Of a stretch of 60,000 bases of DNA, positions 38,501 through 45,000 are shown in pieces. The notes beneath the pieces were generated by a model, which did not search any database, was not told where the DNA came from, and was given only the letters and a program-made list of their open reading frames with translations. Source of the stretch: Symsagittifera roscoffensis (lineage: Eukaryota; Xenacoelomorpha; Acoela; Convolutidae); assembly GCF_963678635.1 (NCBI RefSeq), contig NC_087062.1:54324473-54384472 (forward strand), in the 5' to 3' direction. The position numbers were made by a program, and so were the translations under genes. Within the stretch, counting starts at the first letter, position 1. Each line of letters begins with the position of its first letter.

Positions 38501-41500
38501 AAAATAAATGCCAGGAATTGTTTAAGTTTAGAAAAAAAAATCTGTTTGATTTTTTTTGAAATTGTTTAATTGATTTGCGGTCAAAATCGAATCATTCAAT
38601 ATACTAGCACAGCAATGTTTTTTTTGTTGCTTCATGCACAGAGGCGCTACAAATGACTACGTTAAAATAAAAAATATAAAATTTGCAACTACCGAATTGT
38701 TTTTGTGCGCGGCGTAGTGCAGTGGAGTGGCCCCGTTAGAGTCACTGCATGTCCAATCGCAGCCCTTGTTCAGCAGAAGTGTCACTATCTGGGGTGCAGT
38801 GGCCTCGTTGTCCATGACCGCCGCCCAGTGCAGCGGAGTGCGGAACATGTTGTCCAGGCAGGAGAGCTTACAGCCTTCAGTGCCGATCTAGAAATGCCAA
38901 CTTTATTAATTCATGATCATTTCAACAGCTTGCAGTAACAACTTAACACACAGAGGCAATCTGCACTTCGCCAACACAAAGCGAGAACTGAAGGAAAAGT
39001 AGCTTTAAAAGAGTCAAGATTACGAGTCATATACGTCCCAGCATCTGCGCCCTGGCCATCAATAAACCGGATACAAAGACATAATGCTATTGCTGCAAAA
39101 TGGCACCAAATAAATGAGCACATAATAAATGTGTTTGAAAAAAGGGCCGGCGCAATATGGCACTACGCTCACTAGCTCTCTTGTATAAATGACAGCACTC
39201 AAACTCCGTATCAAAAAACTGCCCCCCCCCCCAGAACAGATTTTATTCAGTACTGTCAGAAGGGGGCCTTCCTGCTCTTAGCGAAATCTGGGAAAGCCAG
39301 AGTTACTGTTTTATGGACGAGACAAAACAATCAATCTCCACAATCTTCGATTGTGGATTACTGAAAATAAACAGCAATGAAGACACGAATTGGACGACCC
39401 CTCCTTTTGCAGCTACAAACAACAACAACAACAACAACAACAACACAGCAAGCAAACCGAAATACATGAATGCAATTTGATTCGAGCCGTACGAGTTCAC
39501 ATTTGATAGCAACGCCAAAAGATTTGAAGGTTGGACCAGTTCTCAATCCCACGATTTAAACGTTGGGACAGTTCTCAATCCCAATTACTAAAATACGCAA
39601 AGCAACAGTAATAATAATTCAGGTTCATTTTCTTCCCAATATTTTCAGTATGAAGCTTTGAACCGTTGCTGAGACTTCAACTAACCAGGGTCTTGACCAG
39701 GTTGTAGCTTCCCTCGGCCACAGCGAGGTGGAGACTGGTCCTGCCATCATGGTCCTGCCAGTTGACCACACTTGGCATGTGTTCCACCAGAGATTGCACA
39801 ATTGAGCAGCTGTGTTGATGTTTGCTGTTGATGGCCCAGTGCAATGGAGTTTTTCCCTCTCCGTCTGGGATGCCGACATTGGCGTCTCTTTGAAGCAGCA
39901 TCTGCACCTGGTCATACGATCCGTACATGGCAGCCAGATGCAATGCAGTTCTCTGAAAAAATTATTATATGTTACTCAACTAATACATTAGTTGCTCAAC
40001 TAATACATGCCCCAGACTTGAAGCAATACCTGAGAAACTTTCATGCAAAGTTGTTCAATATAATTTTTCAAGGATAGTAGCTCATAAAAAAATAAGACCG
40101 ATTCCAAGAGATTATCAAAACAATAATTAAAGGTCAATTCAGTATGTTGTCACAAACAAGGGCGGATTTGCAAGTGGCTCAAGCTTTTTGGTCAAAATAG
40201 GGTCATCATAGTGTTCTGTGAGTGCTAGGAAGATCAATTTGGTCGACCTAAAAAAAATATCAACAAAGTTTTCGAAAAATTTATGAAAATCCGCCCCCCA
40301 CCCTCTCCTCGAAAAAATCCTTGATCCGCCCCTGGTCACAAAGCTACCTTGTAGTTATCTTGTTCTTCCAAGTCATTTGCATTCAAATTCTTCATCATCA
40401 AGGCTGTACTTTTTGAATTTCTGTTCTTCATACACATATGAAACGGCGTCAGACCATCTCTATCTTTGGCCCTGCAATCCGCGCCTCCCTTCTGAATCAA
40501 CAACTTTAGCATCTTGTGATGCTCCTTGTTAGCTGCCCAATGCAGAGCAGTTCTCCCTAGGTTGTCGGATGCATTTACGTTTGCCTTTGTAGACTTGATG
40601 AGGTATTCAGCACAGTCTACTTTGTTTCCCAGTACACAATACATCAGAGGGGTTCGGCCCAGGCTATCCGCAGTGTCAACGTCTAGAAGTTGTTGACCTG
40701 AAATTAGTGATCAGCTTATGGCAAGCACGACTAGAGACTAACAAGGATAGGTAGATGCAGTGCAAGCAGCACAATTTTCCGAACAGAGCGATTGAAAAAA
40801 TCGAAAAAAAAATTAAGATCAAAAAAGAATTTTTTTATATTTTAATAAAAGGGTATTGAATTCATTCCACAACTGCAAAACTTATAGACCATAATTGCTA
40901 ATTTTAGCTAAAAATTGCATTAGAAATGAATTGCGAGTTTAGGGTAATTTCTTAATTTCAATTTTTTTAAATCGAAACCGACCATTTTTATGAAATTTCA
41001 ATTTGTAATCCGAACGAAACATGGCTAAAAGCGTTTGAATATGATACCACACTTCATTACATTCAAGTTTTCTTCAAATTAATCAAAATCGAGCGGGAAA
41101 AACATAAGCTAATCCACAGCTCTTTTTTTTTGGGTCCCTTTCAGTGCCGTGGTCAGAACAATAAGATAGCCGGTTGCTGTGAAACTTTCAGACCATGCTT
41201 ATTTTTGCAATGCAGTAAAAAATTTAGAAAAAATAGTCTAGTTTGTCCAACTTATAACTCAAGAGAGGGGATGGATTGGCTGGCAAGCTATAAGAATAAC
41301 TGGCATTAGCGGTGCCCACTCGACTAGCATAAAAGTTTGAAAACCTGAAAATGTATCGACTAGCATAATTTTGATAGCTTTATATTTCAGAAACACAGGA
41401 TCTCTTTAACTATTACCATCCGCTTGCTATCTAGTAACGATATACCACTTTTTGAAAGAATTCAACACTTAACATTTGAGATTTGTGCCTAGTAATGAAT

Positions 41501-43280
41501 CTCCGCCTTTCATTCTAAAAGGGTGGGAATAGTTAAAGAAATTCGAAATACAAAACAGCAATCATGATCCTTTCAAATTAGGACTTGCATTTCTGAGAAA
41601 TAGAATTTTGAAAATTTCTCCAAAACAACCAAAACGCAAATGGAATTCCTCATCACATAAATTATCATCTGTCCCACCCCGCCCATGGGCGGATTTTTTT
41701 TGGGGGGGGGGGGGAGGCGGACGCCTCTTCCTCGAGGATTCGGCCCCTCACCACACAAAGGTCCCGCTTTTGTTCTAATTCGCGACCTCCATTTTTGACG
41801 ACAGACCCAATGCATTTTGTTTCAATGTTTATGCTAGTCGATGCGATTTTCATTTTTATAACTTTTATCGGGTCTTATGCACAAAACGGCCCAAAATCAA
41901 AATTTTTATATCTTGAATTAAAACTTATGCAGTCGAATCTGACTGGTTAATATAAGCCATTCAAATTCAAGCAACATTTTCAGGCAATTCAATCAAAACT
42001 TCCAGCAAATAAAAAAATATTAGCCGAAATTACCAAAATGTTAAACTTTGTCTTATTTTTTTTTTCAAGTAACTTGGATAATTTTGCCCGGATGAGAAAA
42101 ATTTTGCAAAATGGCTTCAGCAGAAGAAAATTTTATAATTTTGGTTATTTCGGCCAATAATTTTATTCGCTTGGAACTTGGAAAGATGTAGAAATACAGA
42201 TTTTGGGCCGTTTAGTGCATAAGACCCGTTTTATCCTAGACGAGCTTTATGCTGTCGATACACCACCGGCATTAGCATACATAACCCAAAAGTCGAGTAA
42301 AAATTAGAACTGAGACAAATGAAAAAACTAAAATTATACAAAATTTGATTTAGTAAATTGAAAACCAACAGAAAAAAAACGCAAATTGCGAAAACAGCGG
42401 GTTTTCAAAATGCACACATGCTTATGGTTGACAAAGTACAGATTTGAGAAAATGTTAGACAAATTGTTCACCTGGATAAAAGTCTAAGAGTCGATTTGAT
42501 TATGATTGCTCATCGCAAGCGTAATGATTGACCAAAACTTGTATCAAAAAATCTATCCTATGTACCACCGAATCAGTATTTGCTGCTATTCTAGATTGTT
42601 CTGTATTCAATTATTAAACCGTTACATGCGCGAAAAACAATTCTTTCCTCATGGTAATAGGTGCTGATCCACGCATTAATATAGAGGGAATAATAACACT
42701 CTTTGTTCTTTCTACAAAAAAACTTTAGACCATTTTCGTATGATCGGTCATTTTTAGACACAAATGATTCAAATCTATTTGATCGAACGATTCAGACTGT
42801 AAAACTAACATAACAAAACTTTCTGAACCTACCATTAAAAACATTTTTGGCACTCCTGGTACTATTCCTTGCACTGTTCCCGCTATTTCTATCGACTGAT
42901 CTCGAACTCAAATTTCCATCTGAGCTATTGACCAATTTAATAACCAGCTGTTTATCTCCATTTATACAGGCCAGGTGCAAAGCATTGGTGCGTGCATTGG
43001 GGTTCACATGGGGAATGGTAAGTCGAGACAGGGAAGGTGCCGCGAACGAGGCAGTCGGAGAACCGAGTTGAGCCCTGTCAGCAGACCTGCCGAAGAAGCC
43101 CGAAACATTGTGGGAGCGGTGTGCGTGTGAAGTCACACTACTTGAAGATCTACTCGAGTGTGGTTGGTTGTTAGAGAAATGATAATGATGATTAGATGAC
43201 GAAGAGTGTGTGTGATGATTGGTATGGTGATGACTGTGTCTTCGCGAGGAGCGGGAACTCTTGACATTGAGGTTATCCAT
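8312..43280 (-). CDS. INVS: Inversin (ankyrin-repeat ciliary protein), 9 coding exons, 3' partial
   Basis: Join, minus strand: 43280-42833, 40697-40348, 39952-39686, 38887-38693, 38392-38227, 36936-36881, 25165-25017, 20037-19851, 8539-8312. Every junction is GT-AG and phases match, giving 682 codons with no stop. Ankyrin repeats fill about residues 110-670, with motifs such as [52 protein letters not shown] and [11 protein letters not shown]. They follow vertebrate inversin in order and wording. The last exon ends in DIAASKIQ, exactly where inversin's first IQ calmodulin motif begins. Inversin is known as a scaffold of the ciliary inversin compartment that antagonises canonical Wnt signalling and is mutated in nephronophthisis type 2. 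Oddities are a Ser/His-rich N-terminus of about 110 residues, a Ser/Arg/Asn insert after the first ankyrin helix, and very long introns (up to 11.7 kb) full of transposons. IQ and C-terminal exons were not found and probably lie beyond the left edge. Assignment is by recognition, not a search. Confidence 0.93.
8894..9090 (-). mobile_element. hAT-like MITE fragment, inverted
   Basis: Reads the family internal sequence on the minus strand (gcgcgcgctcccctcaaaat near 9073; gaggttgaccaaatatat near 8915). Both terminal repeats are lost. Confidence 0.6.
9200..10640 (+). repeat. Degenerate satellite array, ~80-100 bp unit
   Basis: At least a dozen units built on gaccgaatcggttcgcaaaa, then agtttttctaagcaagct and caagctatgaaactttga. 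The best-preserved units are at 10180-10620. It is located in inversin intron 8. Confidence 0.85.
11507..11697 (+). mobile_element. GGCTCTTTT-ended MITE, first of a tandem pair
   Basis: Starts ggctctttttccttttcccc. Its interior matches the next element (catatttggtcttcataatt; cctcgtaaaaccactcgtta). Its right terminal repeat merges into the poly-G that opens the second copy. Confidence 0.7.
11698..11907 (+). mobile_element. GGCTCTTTT-ended MITE, second of a tandem pair
   Basis: Starts ggctcttttttcttcccc and ends ggggggaaaaggaaaaagagcc-like, giving near-perfect terminal inverted repeats about 20 bp long around a 210-bp element. Confidence 0.75.
11975..12062 (+). mobile_element. SINE core fragment (inverted relative to 6660)
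   Basis: About 85 bp nearly identical to the reverse complement of 6660-6745 (cacaacagcggttcgccgtg, gatgagctgtacagctcttg). The tRNA-like head is missing. Confidence 0.7.
12063..14890. other. Intron 8 sequence, no gene seen
   Basis: Apart from the 520-bp dispersed repeat, I see only AT-rich sequence. An open stretch at 12437-12730 (+, 97 codons) and one at 14151-14471 (+) have no recognisable motif or splice context. Confidence 0.4.
13357..13890 (+). repeat. Dispersed ~520-bp repeat, copy 1
   Basis: Shares with 45617-46135 the words ctcgtatcagggcgaa, ctgccttttaaggt, gcgcgaaatatatcgcgcgt and tgatcacaggt, ending in cgaaagtcgga. No coding frame is shared, so it is probably a non-autonomous element. 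Confidence 0.85.
14903..15260 (+). mobile_element. hAT-like MITE, CAGGGGCGGAT family (copy 2)
   Basis: Starts CAGGGGCGGATTTAGGGA and ends AATCCGTCCCTG. It is flanked by gcattaat (14895-14902) and gcattaac (15261-15268), an 8-bp target duplication with one mismatch. Eight-bp duplications and CAGGGG...CCCCTG ends are typical of hAT elements. Non-coding; lies in inversin intron 8. Confidence 0.85.
15987..16360 (+). mobile_element. MITE with GATCAAGTTAACATCC-like ends, carrying (CCAT)n
   Basis: Left end gaatcaaattaacatcctcc and right end ggggggatattaacttggtc are inverted repeats. Inside are the microsatellite and the shared segment gcgctgcatgtaaaatgctc plus a CTGATTtGCTGA word also found in other family members. 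Confidence 0.6.
16047..16196 (+). repeat. (CCAT)n microsatellite with CCTC flanks
   Basis: About 30 CCAT units (roughly 16062-16178) with one interruption (catcgatcc), flanked on both sides by (CCTC)n. Long open frames across it on either strand (repeated WMDG or HPSI) are artefacts of the repeat. Confidence 0.95.
16850..18900. other. Non-repeat segment of atypical composition, no gene recognised
   Basis: Unlike its neighbours it has few A/T homopolymer runs, a higher share of G and C, and many short purine-rich words. A local ~51-bp duplication (tctcatagttaggcagagaa / tctcatagttagttagagaa) lies at 18457-18560. No long frame, splice set or RNA fold is evident. It could be an old insert or a conserved non-coding block. 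Confidence 0.3.
19190..19590 (+). repeat. Dispersed repeat shared with 26040-26260
   Basis: Words gtcaatcacgtttttcgtgg, ttttgctgtt(c/t)gatag and ccttttaacaa recur in order at 26070-26160, and in weaker form at 26360-26440. The right part ends in the ACACCCGAATAC word of the GGATAGCC family. Confidence 0.55.
19851..20037 (-). CDS. INVS: Inversin coding exon 8 (ankyrin repeats)
   Basis: Acceptor ctattaag, donor gtatca, phase 2 in and phase 0 out. The split codon restores LHW-ACYGG. It then carries [20 protein letters not shown] and [13 protein letters not shown], the PNIQD repeat of inversin. A 196-bp MITE begins about 40 bp upstream of the acceptor (20078-20273). Confidence 0.93.
20078..20273 (+). 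mobile_element. MITE with GATCAAGTTTACATC ends
   Basis: Left end gatcaagtttacatcttccc, right end gggtgaggatgttagcttgatc. Contains tcaattctgattggctgaaa. It sits about 40 bp from the acceptor of inversin exon 8. Confidence 0.65.
20640..21250 (+). pseudogene. Possible decayed coding fragment, unrecognised
   Basis: Short frames with coding-like composition, such as [17 protein letters not shown] then [20 protein letters not shown] around 20710-20870, and [20 protein letters not shown] around 20970-21030. Stops and shifts separate them. It could be retroelement gag debris, but there is no motif I can name. Confidence 0.25.
21281..21475 (-). mobile_element. tRNA-like SINE with CGAAGC tail
   Basis: Same tail (cgaagcttcgcttcgcaaac on plus) and a tRNA-like end whose minus strand has ccaccggttcaaaaccg as B box. 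The middle has a local palindrome (ttactaattcgagaaact / agtctcgaattagtaa). Confidence 0.6.
21657..21850 (-). mobile_element. tRNA-like SINE with CGAAGC tail
   Basis: The plus strand begins acacagaggcgaagctgggc. The minus-strand B box is gctgcaggttcgaatcag (about 21795-21778). A truncated sister copy of the tail lies at 21472-21525. Confidence 0.6.
22440..24760 (+). mobile_element. Decayed BEL/Pao retrotransposon fragment, copy 1
   Basis: Several frames in a row resemble BEL/Pao polyprotein. First is a retropepsin-like (DUF1758) stretch, with [20 protein letters not shown] and [13 protein letters not shown] around 22790-23020. Next is a pre-RT motif (EKFWKLEESC) near 23110. Then comes an integrase H2C2 region ([20 protein letters not shown], 23246-23617). 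Last is an integrase core with [11 protein letters not shown] and [19 protein letters not shown], ending with LINSRPL near 24170. The frame breaks by shifts and stops, so it is a dead copy. The reverse transcriptase and RNase H that belong between protease and integrase are missing: only about 200 bp separate them. The tail (24680-24740) matches sequence flanking copy 2. It lies in inversin intron 7, opposite in orientation to the gene. Confidence 0.85.
25017..25165 (-). CDS. INVS: Inversin coding exon 7 (ankyrin repeats)
   Basis: Acceptor ctgtttcag, donor gtaata, phase 0 in and phase 2 out. Encodes [20 protein letters not shown], then [20 protein letters not shown] and HW, matching the MKHTPLFRACEMGH and HSLLHWAA repeats of inversin. 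It is separated from exon 6 by 11,715 bp that holds a complete set of opposite-strand exons and a BEL/Pao fragment. Confidence 0.93.
27222..29010 (+). mobile_element. Decayed BEL/Pao retrotransposon fragment, copy 2
   Basis: Paralogous to copy 1, sharing the integrase H2C2 region (27591-27968, with [20 protein letters not shown] and [12 protein letters not shown] before a stop). It also shares the [20 protein letters not shown] segment and an integrase core ([42 protein letters not shown]). A preceding stretch, TIDVSSFSD[17 protein letters not shown], is the usual pre-integrase linker. Protease and reverse transcriptase are absent. A segment of about 45 bp (ttcatgatgtgaat, then ctttcacgtgcattac) occurs both at 27229 and at 28969, as LTR edges would. 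It lies in inversin intron 6, about 2.1 kb upstream of the first visible exon of the nested gene. Confidence 0.85.
29591..29802 (+). mobile_element. GGCTCTTTTCC-ended MITE
   Basis: Starts ggctcttttcctgttgtccc and ends gggaaaatggaaaagagcc, inverted termini of the same family as 11698-11907. The interior differs, so it may be a separate subfamily. Confidence 0.65.
30063..30837. repeat. Large inverted repeat of two tRNA-like SINEs
   Basis: Arms at about 30063-30365 and 30533-30837 are near-identical reverse complements around a spacer of about 167 bp. In the right arm the plus strand has gagccgtggcgcagcggctt (A box TGGCGCAGCGG) and, about 58 bp later, gatcgaagcccgtgaggg (B-box like). So each arm carries an outward-equivalent tRNA-like promoter. 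Confidence 0.88.
31101..31276 (+). CDS. Nested gene exon A (membrane span)
   Basis: A long pyrimidine tract ending tgtctctgctag precedes the exon and gtataa follows it. Phase 1 in, phase 0 out. It encodes a hydrophobic span, a Ser/Thr/Asn loop and WLDALLQ. GC and codon use stand out sharply from the AT-rich flanks. Confidence 0.78.
31101..36565 (+). CDS. Nested membrane/coiled-coil protein gene, six 3' exons, 5' partial
   Basis: Join, plus strand: 31101-31276, 33988-34339, 34424-34483, 34757-34950, 35198-35459, 36363-36565. Phases agree at every junction and give an open frame of about 414 residues to a TAA. In order: a membrane span ([19 protein letters not shown]); a polar loop ending [20 protein letters not shown]; a second hydrophobic stretch ([18 protein letters not shown]); a third span ([18 protein letters not shown]); a Glu/Gln-rich tail; a basic linker; a Pro/Glu-rich segment; a strongly acidic block ([15 protein letters not shown]); and coiled-coil heptads through [20 protein letters not shown]. 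The layout recalls ER membrane proteins with cytosolic coiled coils, such as BAP31, but I see no sequence match and name no family. One intron looks GC-AG. The first exon(s) were not found. All visible exons lie antisense inside inversin intron 6. Confidence 0.75.
31425..31495 (-). mobile_element. tRNA-like SINE head fragment
   Basis: Matches the tRNA-like head at 6815-6890 (tcggatcatggtgggcctcg; gagaggcggagac). The conserved SINE core is absent. It lies just after nested-gene exon A. Confidence 0.55.
31729..31975 (+). mobile_element. GGCTCTTTTCC-ended MITE in nested-gene intron
   Basis: Starts ggctcttctcaactttcccc and ends gaaactaaatggaaaagagcc. The interior (gcatggtgaacaaac; acttcgtaacatcacgc) recalls the family copy near 6950-7110. 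It lies in the intron between nested-gene exons A and B. Confidence 0.65.
33181..33360 (+). repeat. Tandem duplication, 90-bp period
   Basis: Two almost identical copies start aaattgggttaaaaaattcc at 33181 and 33271 and end actatgtaattacaa. The near-identity implies a recent duplication. It lies in the intron between nested-gene exons A and B. Confidence 0.95.
33988..34339 (+). CDS. Nested gene exon B (two hydrophobic segments)
   Basis: Acceptor gaattttag, then [20 protein letters not shown], which continues the WLDALLQ helix of exon A in frame. Two hydrophobic segments follow, then a basic NKRGKRS stop-transfer and a polar tail ([15 protein letters not shown]). Donor gtgacc, phase 1 out. 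The ATG at 34012 is internal to this exon and need not be the start. Confidence 0.8.
34424..34483 (+). CDS. Nested gene exon C (short linker) with read-through alternative
   Basis: Acceptor tgcttttacag completes GAG with the previous exon, giving [20 protein letters not shown]. Donor gtatgg (phase 1) pairs in phase with the acceptor at 34755-34756. Without splicing here the frame continues into a hydrophobic stretch ([15 protein letters not shown]), lysines and a TAA at 34609-34611, with AATAAA at 34646-34651. This could be an alternative 3' end. Confidence 0.6.
34757..34950 (+). CDS. Nested gene exon D (basic then Pro/Glu-rich)
   Basis: The acceptor (agccag) has a weak pyrimidine tract; donor gttaaa, phase 0 out. 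Encodes [20 protein letters not shown], then [20 protein letters not shown] and a Pro-rich end. The weak acceptor makes the 5' boundary less certain than the frame. Confidence 0.65.
35198..35459 (+). CDS. Nested gene exon E (acidic block and coiled coil)
   Basis: Acceptor cattttccag in phase 0. Encodes a run of Asp/Glu, then [20 protein letters not shown] and heptad-like [20 protein letters not shown]. The frame ends SRLTQ plus one base at AAG followed by gcaaac, a GC-type donor. This phase is required to enter the last exon. Reading past it reaches a TGA within 13 codons. Confidence 0.78.
35725..36345 (+). repeat. Dispersed 'GGATAGCC' repeat in nested-gene intron
   Basis: Starts caaggatagccggttactgt and ends aaaactaaaacacctgaat, filling most of the intron between exons E and F and ending about 20 bp before the exon F acceptor. 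Confidence 0.7.
36363..36565 (+). CDS. Nested gene terminal exon F
   Basis: Acceptor tgcctatag, then [20 protein letters not shown] and a coiled-coil segment [20 protein letters not shown], ending KTSKT and TAA at 36563-36565. A polyadenylation signal ATTAAA lies at 36624-36629. Confidence 0.82.
36624..36629 (+). terminator. Poly(A) signal of nested gene
   Basis: ATTAAA, 59 bases after the stop codon of the nested gene. It is the nearest canonical variant, and T-rich sequence follows downstream. It lies about 250 bp before the opposite-strand inversin exon 6, so the two transcripts need not overlap in mature form. Confidence 0.5.
36881..36936 (-). CDS. INVS: Inversin coding exon 6 (56-bp micro-exon)
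   Basis: A very short exon predicted from the gap in the ankyrin series. Acceptor gtttcag, then CACTGCATGCCGCTGCC, coding [19 protein letters not shown], and donor gttagt. Phase 1 in and phase 0 out fit both neighbours. It corresponds to the TALHAAALSGH repeat of inversin. It lies about 315 bp past the stop codon of the opposite-strand nested gene. Confidence 0.88.
38227..38392 (-). CDS. INVS: Inversin coding exon 5 (ankyrin repeat)
   Basis: Acceptor tttttcag, donor gtgaga, phase 0 in and phase 1 out. Carries the strongly inversin-like [20 protein letters not shown], then QSDKNGAT split before the next exon. Confidence 0.93.
38693..38887 (-). CDS. INVS: Inversin coding exon 4 (ankyrin repeats)
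   Basis: Acceptor gcatttctag, donor gtagtt, 65 codons in phase 0 (residues 356-420). Carries [20 protein letters not shown] and [15 protein letters not shown], matching the FRTPLHWAA and GATPLHYAA repeats of inversin. Confidence 0.93.
39417..39446 (+). repeat. (AAC)n microsatellite
   Basis: About ten AAC units inside inversin intron 3, between exons 3 and 4. Confidence 0.9.
39686..39952 (-). CDS. INVS: Inversin coding exon 3 (ankyrin repeats)
   Basis: Acceptor tttttcag, donor gttagt, 89 codons in phase 0 (residues 267-355). Motifs: [40 protein letters not shown] (compare the NIGIPD-EGK wording of inversin) and [20 protein letters not shown]. Confidence 0.93.
40157..40334 (+). mobile_element. 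hAT-like MITE at an inversin splice donor
   Basis: An internally deleted 178-bp copy, starting CAAGGGCGGAT and ending GATCCGCCCCTG. It is flanked by perfect 8-bp duplications gtcacaaa at 40149-40156 and 40335-40342. The right duplication reaches position +6 of the intron that starts at 40347 (minus strand). Confidence 0.92.
40348..40697 (-). CDS. INVS: Inversin coding exon 2 (ankyrin repeats)
   Basis: Acceptor actaatttcag, phase 1 in and phase 0 out, residues 150-266. It contains [20 protein letters not shown] and [20 protein letters not shown], then a repeat with [19 protein letters not shown], matching inversin ankyrin repeats 2-4. It ends EEQDNYK at donor gtagct. A MITE lies only about a dozen bases inside the following intron. 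Confidence 0.93.
41684..41830 (+). mobile_element. hAT-like MITE fragment, left end only
   Basis: Begins at gggcggatttttttt with a long G run and continues with gcggacgcctcttcctcgag and the caaaggtccc word, then loses similarity. Right end absent. Confidence 0.55.
42833..43280 (-). CDS. INVS: Inversin coding exon 1 (start codon)
   Basis: The ATG at 43280-43278 opens residues 1-149. Residues 1-60 are Ser/His/Arg/Asn low complexity ([19 protein letters not shown]). The first ankyrin helix pair, [19 protein letters not shown], follows at about residue 105. A polar Ser/Asn/Arg segment follows it that vertebrate inversin lacks at this point. The exon ends AAT-G before the donor gtaggt (phase 1). 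I chose this ATG as the first in the frame; more upstream protein is unlikely because the sequence above it looks like a leader. Confidence 0.88.
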
Positions 43281-43420
43281 TGAAGAGGTGGCCGGTTAGA
43301 CCCTCGACAAGAGAACGGGGCTTTTTTTCACAGAACTAAAAACATGACAACCCTGAAAGATCAACTCAATTTTTAACTCATCGATACACAGAAGCGAAGC
43401 AGTGCTTCGCAAAACTTGCT
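43281..43420 (-). promoter_or_regulatory. Inversin 5' leader with a splice-acceptor-like site
   Basis: Upstream of the start codon the minus strand reads a short leader. At 43360-43353 it has tctttcag preceded by a T-rich tract, a good 3' splice site with no matching upstream donor that I can identify. It could end a 5' UTR intron or be a spliced-leader acceptor. I see no TATA box or CpG-rich promoter nearby, so the transcription start is unknown. Confidence 0.3.
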
Positions 43421-43839
43421 ATTCAAAATTAAAAGCTGAATATCGGAAAAAATCAGGCTCGTATGAAAAAGATAAAATTAATTGAATTATGTTGAAGAAA
43501 TCGTCAGTGGAAAACACGAAAAAAAAATTGGCAATTCTTTAAAAAAGTAATCACTTGAAACATAAAAAGGACATCAAAAAACTTGAGCAATTAAATTTGG
43601 CAACACAACTTTTGCAACACAGATTTTAGAAAAGAAAAATCGCAGCGACACAGATCAAAGTAACTAATCCGAAAATAATAAGGCCGAATGAAGCTGTTTA
43701 GCGGAAAAAAAATGCTTACCGTACAAGAAAATTCCACAATGCGACAAGTAAGCCAACAAAACATAAGCTGACAAACGAAAGTCGATTTTTCCTGGAACAT
43801 TTTTTAAATTTCCTACATCTACTGCAAAAAAAAACAAGT

Positions 43840-43930
43840 TCCGACCGGGACTCGAGTCCCAGACCTTGGCGCAAGGATAACCGCCTTAACTCTGGGCCAG
43901 TTGGGAAGGCTTCTCGGAATTGCCAGGGTT
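43840..43930 (-). mobile_element. tRNA-like SINE head
   Basis: The minus strand reads ggcccagagttaaggcggtt, then gggactcgagtcccggtc, close to a pol III A box and B box at tRNA spacing. Related heads with the same flanks (cgacaaaacataag upstream, cgcaagcgtaa downstream) occur near 47740-48220 and, weakly, at 45240-45550 and 57850-58230. Confidence 0.6.
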
Positions 43931-44929
43931 CATTAATAAAGCAACTTCAATTTCAACTTCAGATTTGTAAAAAAAAATTGTTAACGGGAAAAAGTCCACA
44001 TCCCGAAAACAAGAAACTTGTTCTCGCAAATTTAATGACTATAAGACGGAAAGGATAGGAATAAAGTGAGATTTCGGTCCATAAATCATATGCCAAAAAT
44101 TCCAAAGAAAATATTGGAACCAAACACACAGTATGTCTGTCAAGAACATTTGGGGCACTTCCTGTCAAGGCACTTTCGATTGCCTGCTATAAACGAACAT
44201 CAAAATGAACGAAAAAATTAATAATTCAAAAAAATGACGACAATTTTCAAACAATTATCACAAAAAAGAATTTGCAGAAAACTCAAACTCAAAAAATAAC
44301 AAAATAACCCAATTACATCAACCGTGTCAAATATGTTGGTGATACGCATAGCCACAAAAAATGAATACATAAATTTCGAAACAATTCAGCCAGAAGCAAC
44401 CCCAATCTTGAATTTTGTGCAGCAAAATACCTTTGTAGACAAACCAAATGAAAACAGAATGAAACAATACGCTGTACTATTCCCTTGATTGGATTTCAAA
44501 TGAAACTGCTCAAAAGTAATTATGACGCTAAATTTTTGTTGAGCTAACTGTGCACCCTTACAAAACTTTTAAAAAAATCAGAAACCACGCATTCAAAAAA
44601 ACGGGGAAAATTCAATAAAAACTCGCTTTGAAATTGCGTTTTAACGCGTTTAAAATAAAAAAAATCCTCGAAATCTTCGAAATTTAATTGAAAAAAAAAC
44701 AATCCATTCTAACAGATTATTTAAAAAATAAAACACCCGGCAATAAGCTGACAAAAACATAAATTAAGACGAAGTCAATTAACCCTACAAAAAAACAATC
44801 CACACCTGAACATTTTTTCAGCTGTAGAATGAGTAACTAATTAACTCTAGACGCACTAACTCTAGATCCAAACTACAACTGCTAAAAAGACAACTAGGGT
44901 GAATCTGGAGATCTTCAGCAATTGGAGAT

Positions 44930-45000
44930 GCTGTGAACTAAGTTGCTTACGGCAAAAAGTCTAGTACCCGATAGCAACACTCTTGCCTATCGGAAAGGTC
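44930..45000 (+). pseudogene. Decayed copy of the 50172 Cys-rich segment
   Basis: Shares gaactaagttgcttacggca and tagcaacactcttgcctat with the intact segment (gaacaaagctgtttacgggc; tgcgacactcttgcttat), with stops and a lost Cys. Confidence 0.4.
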
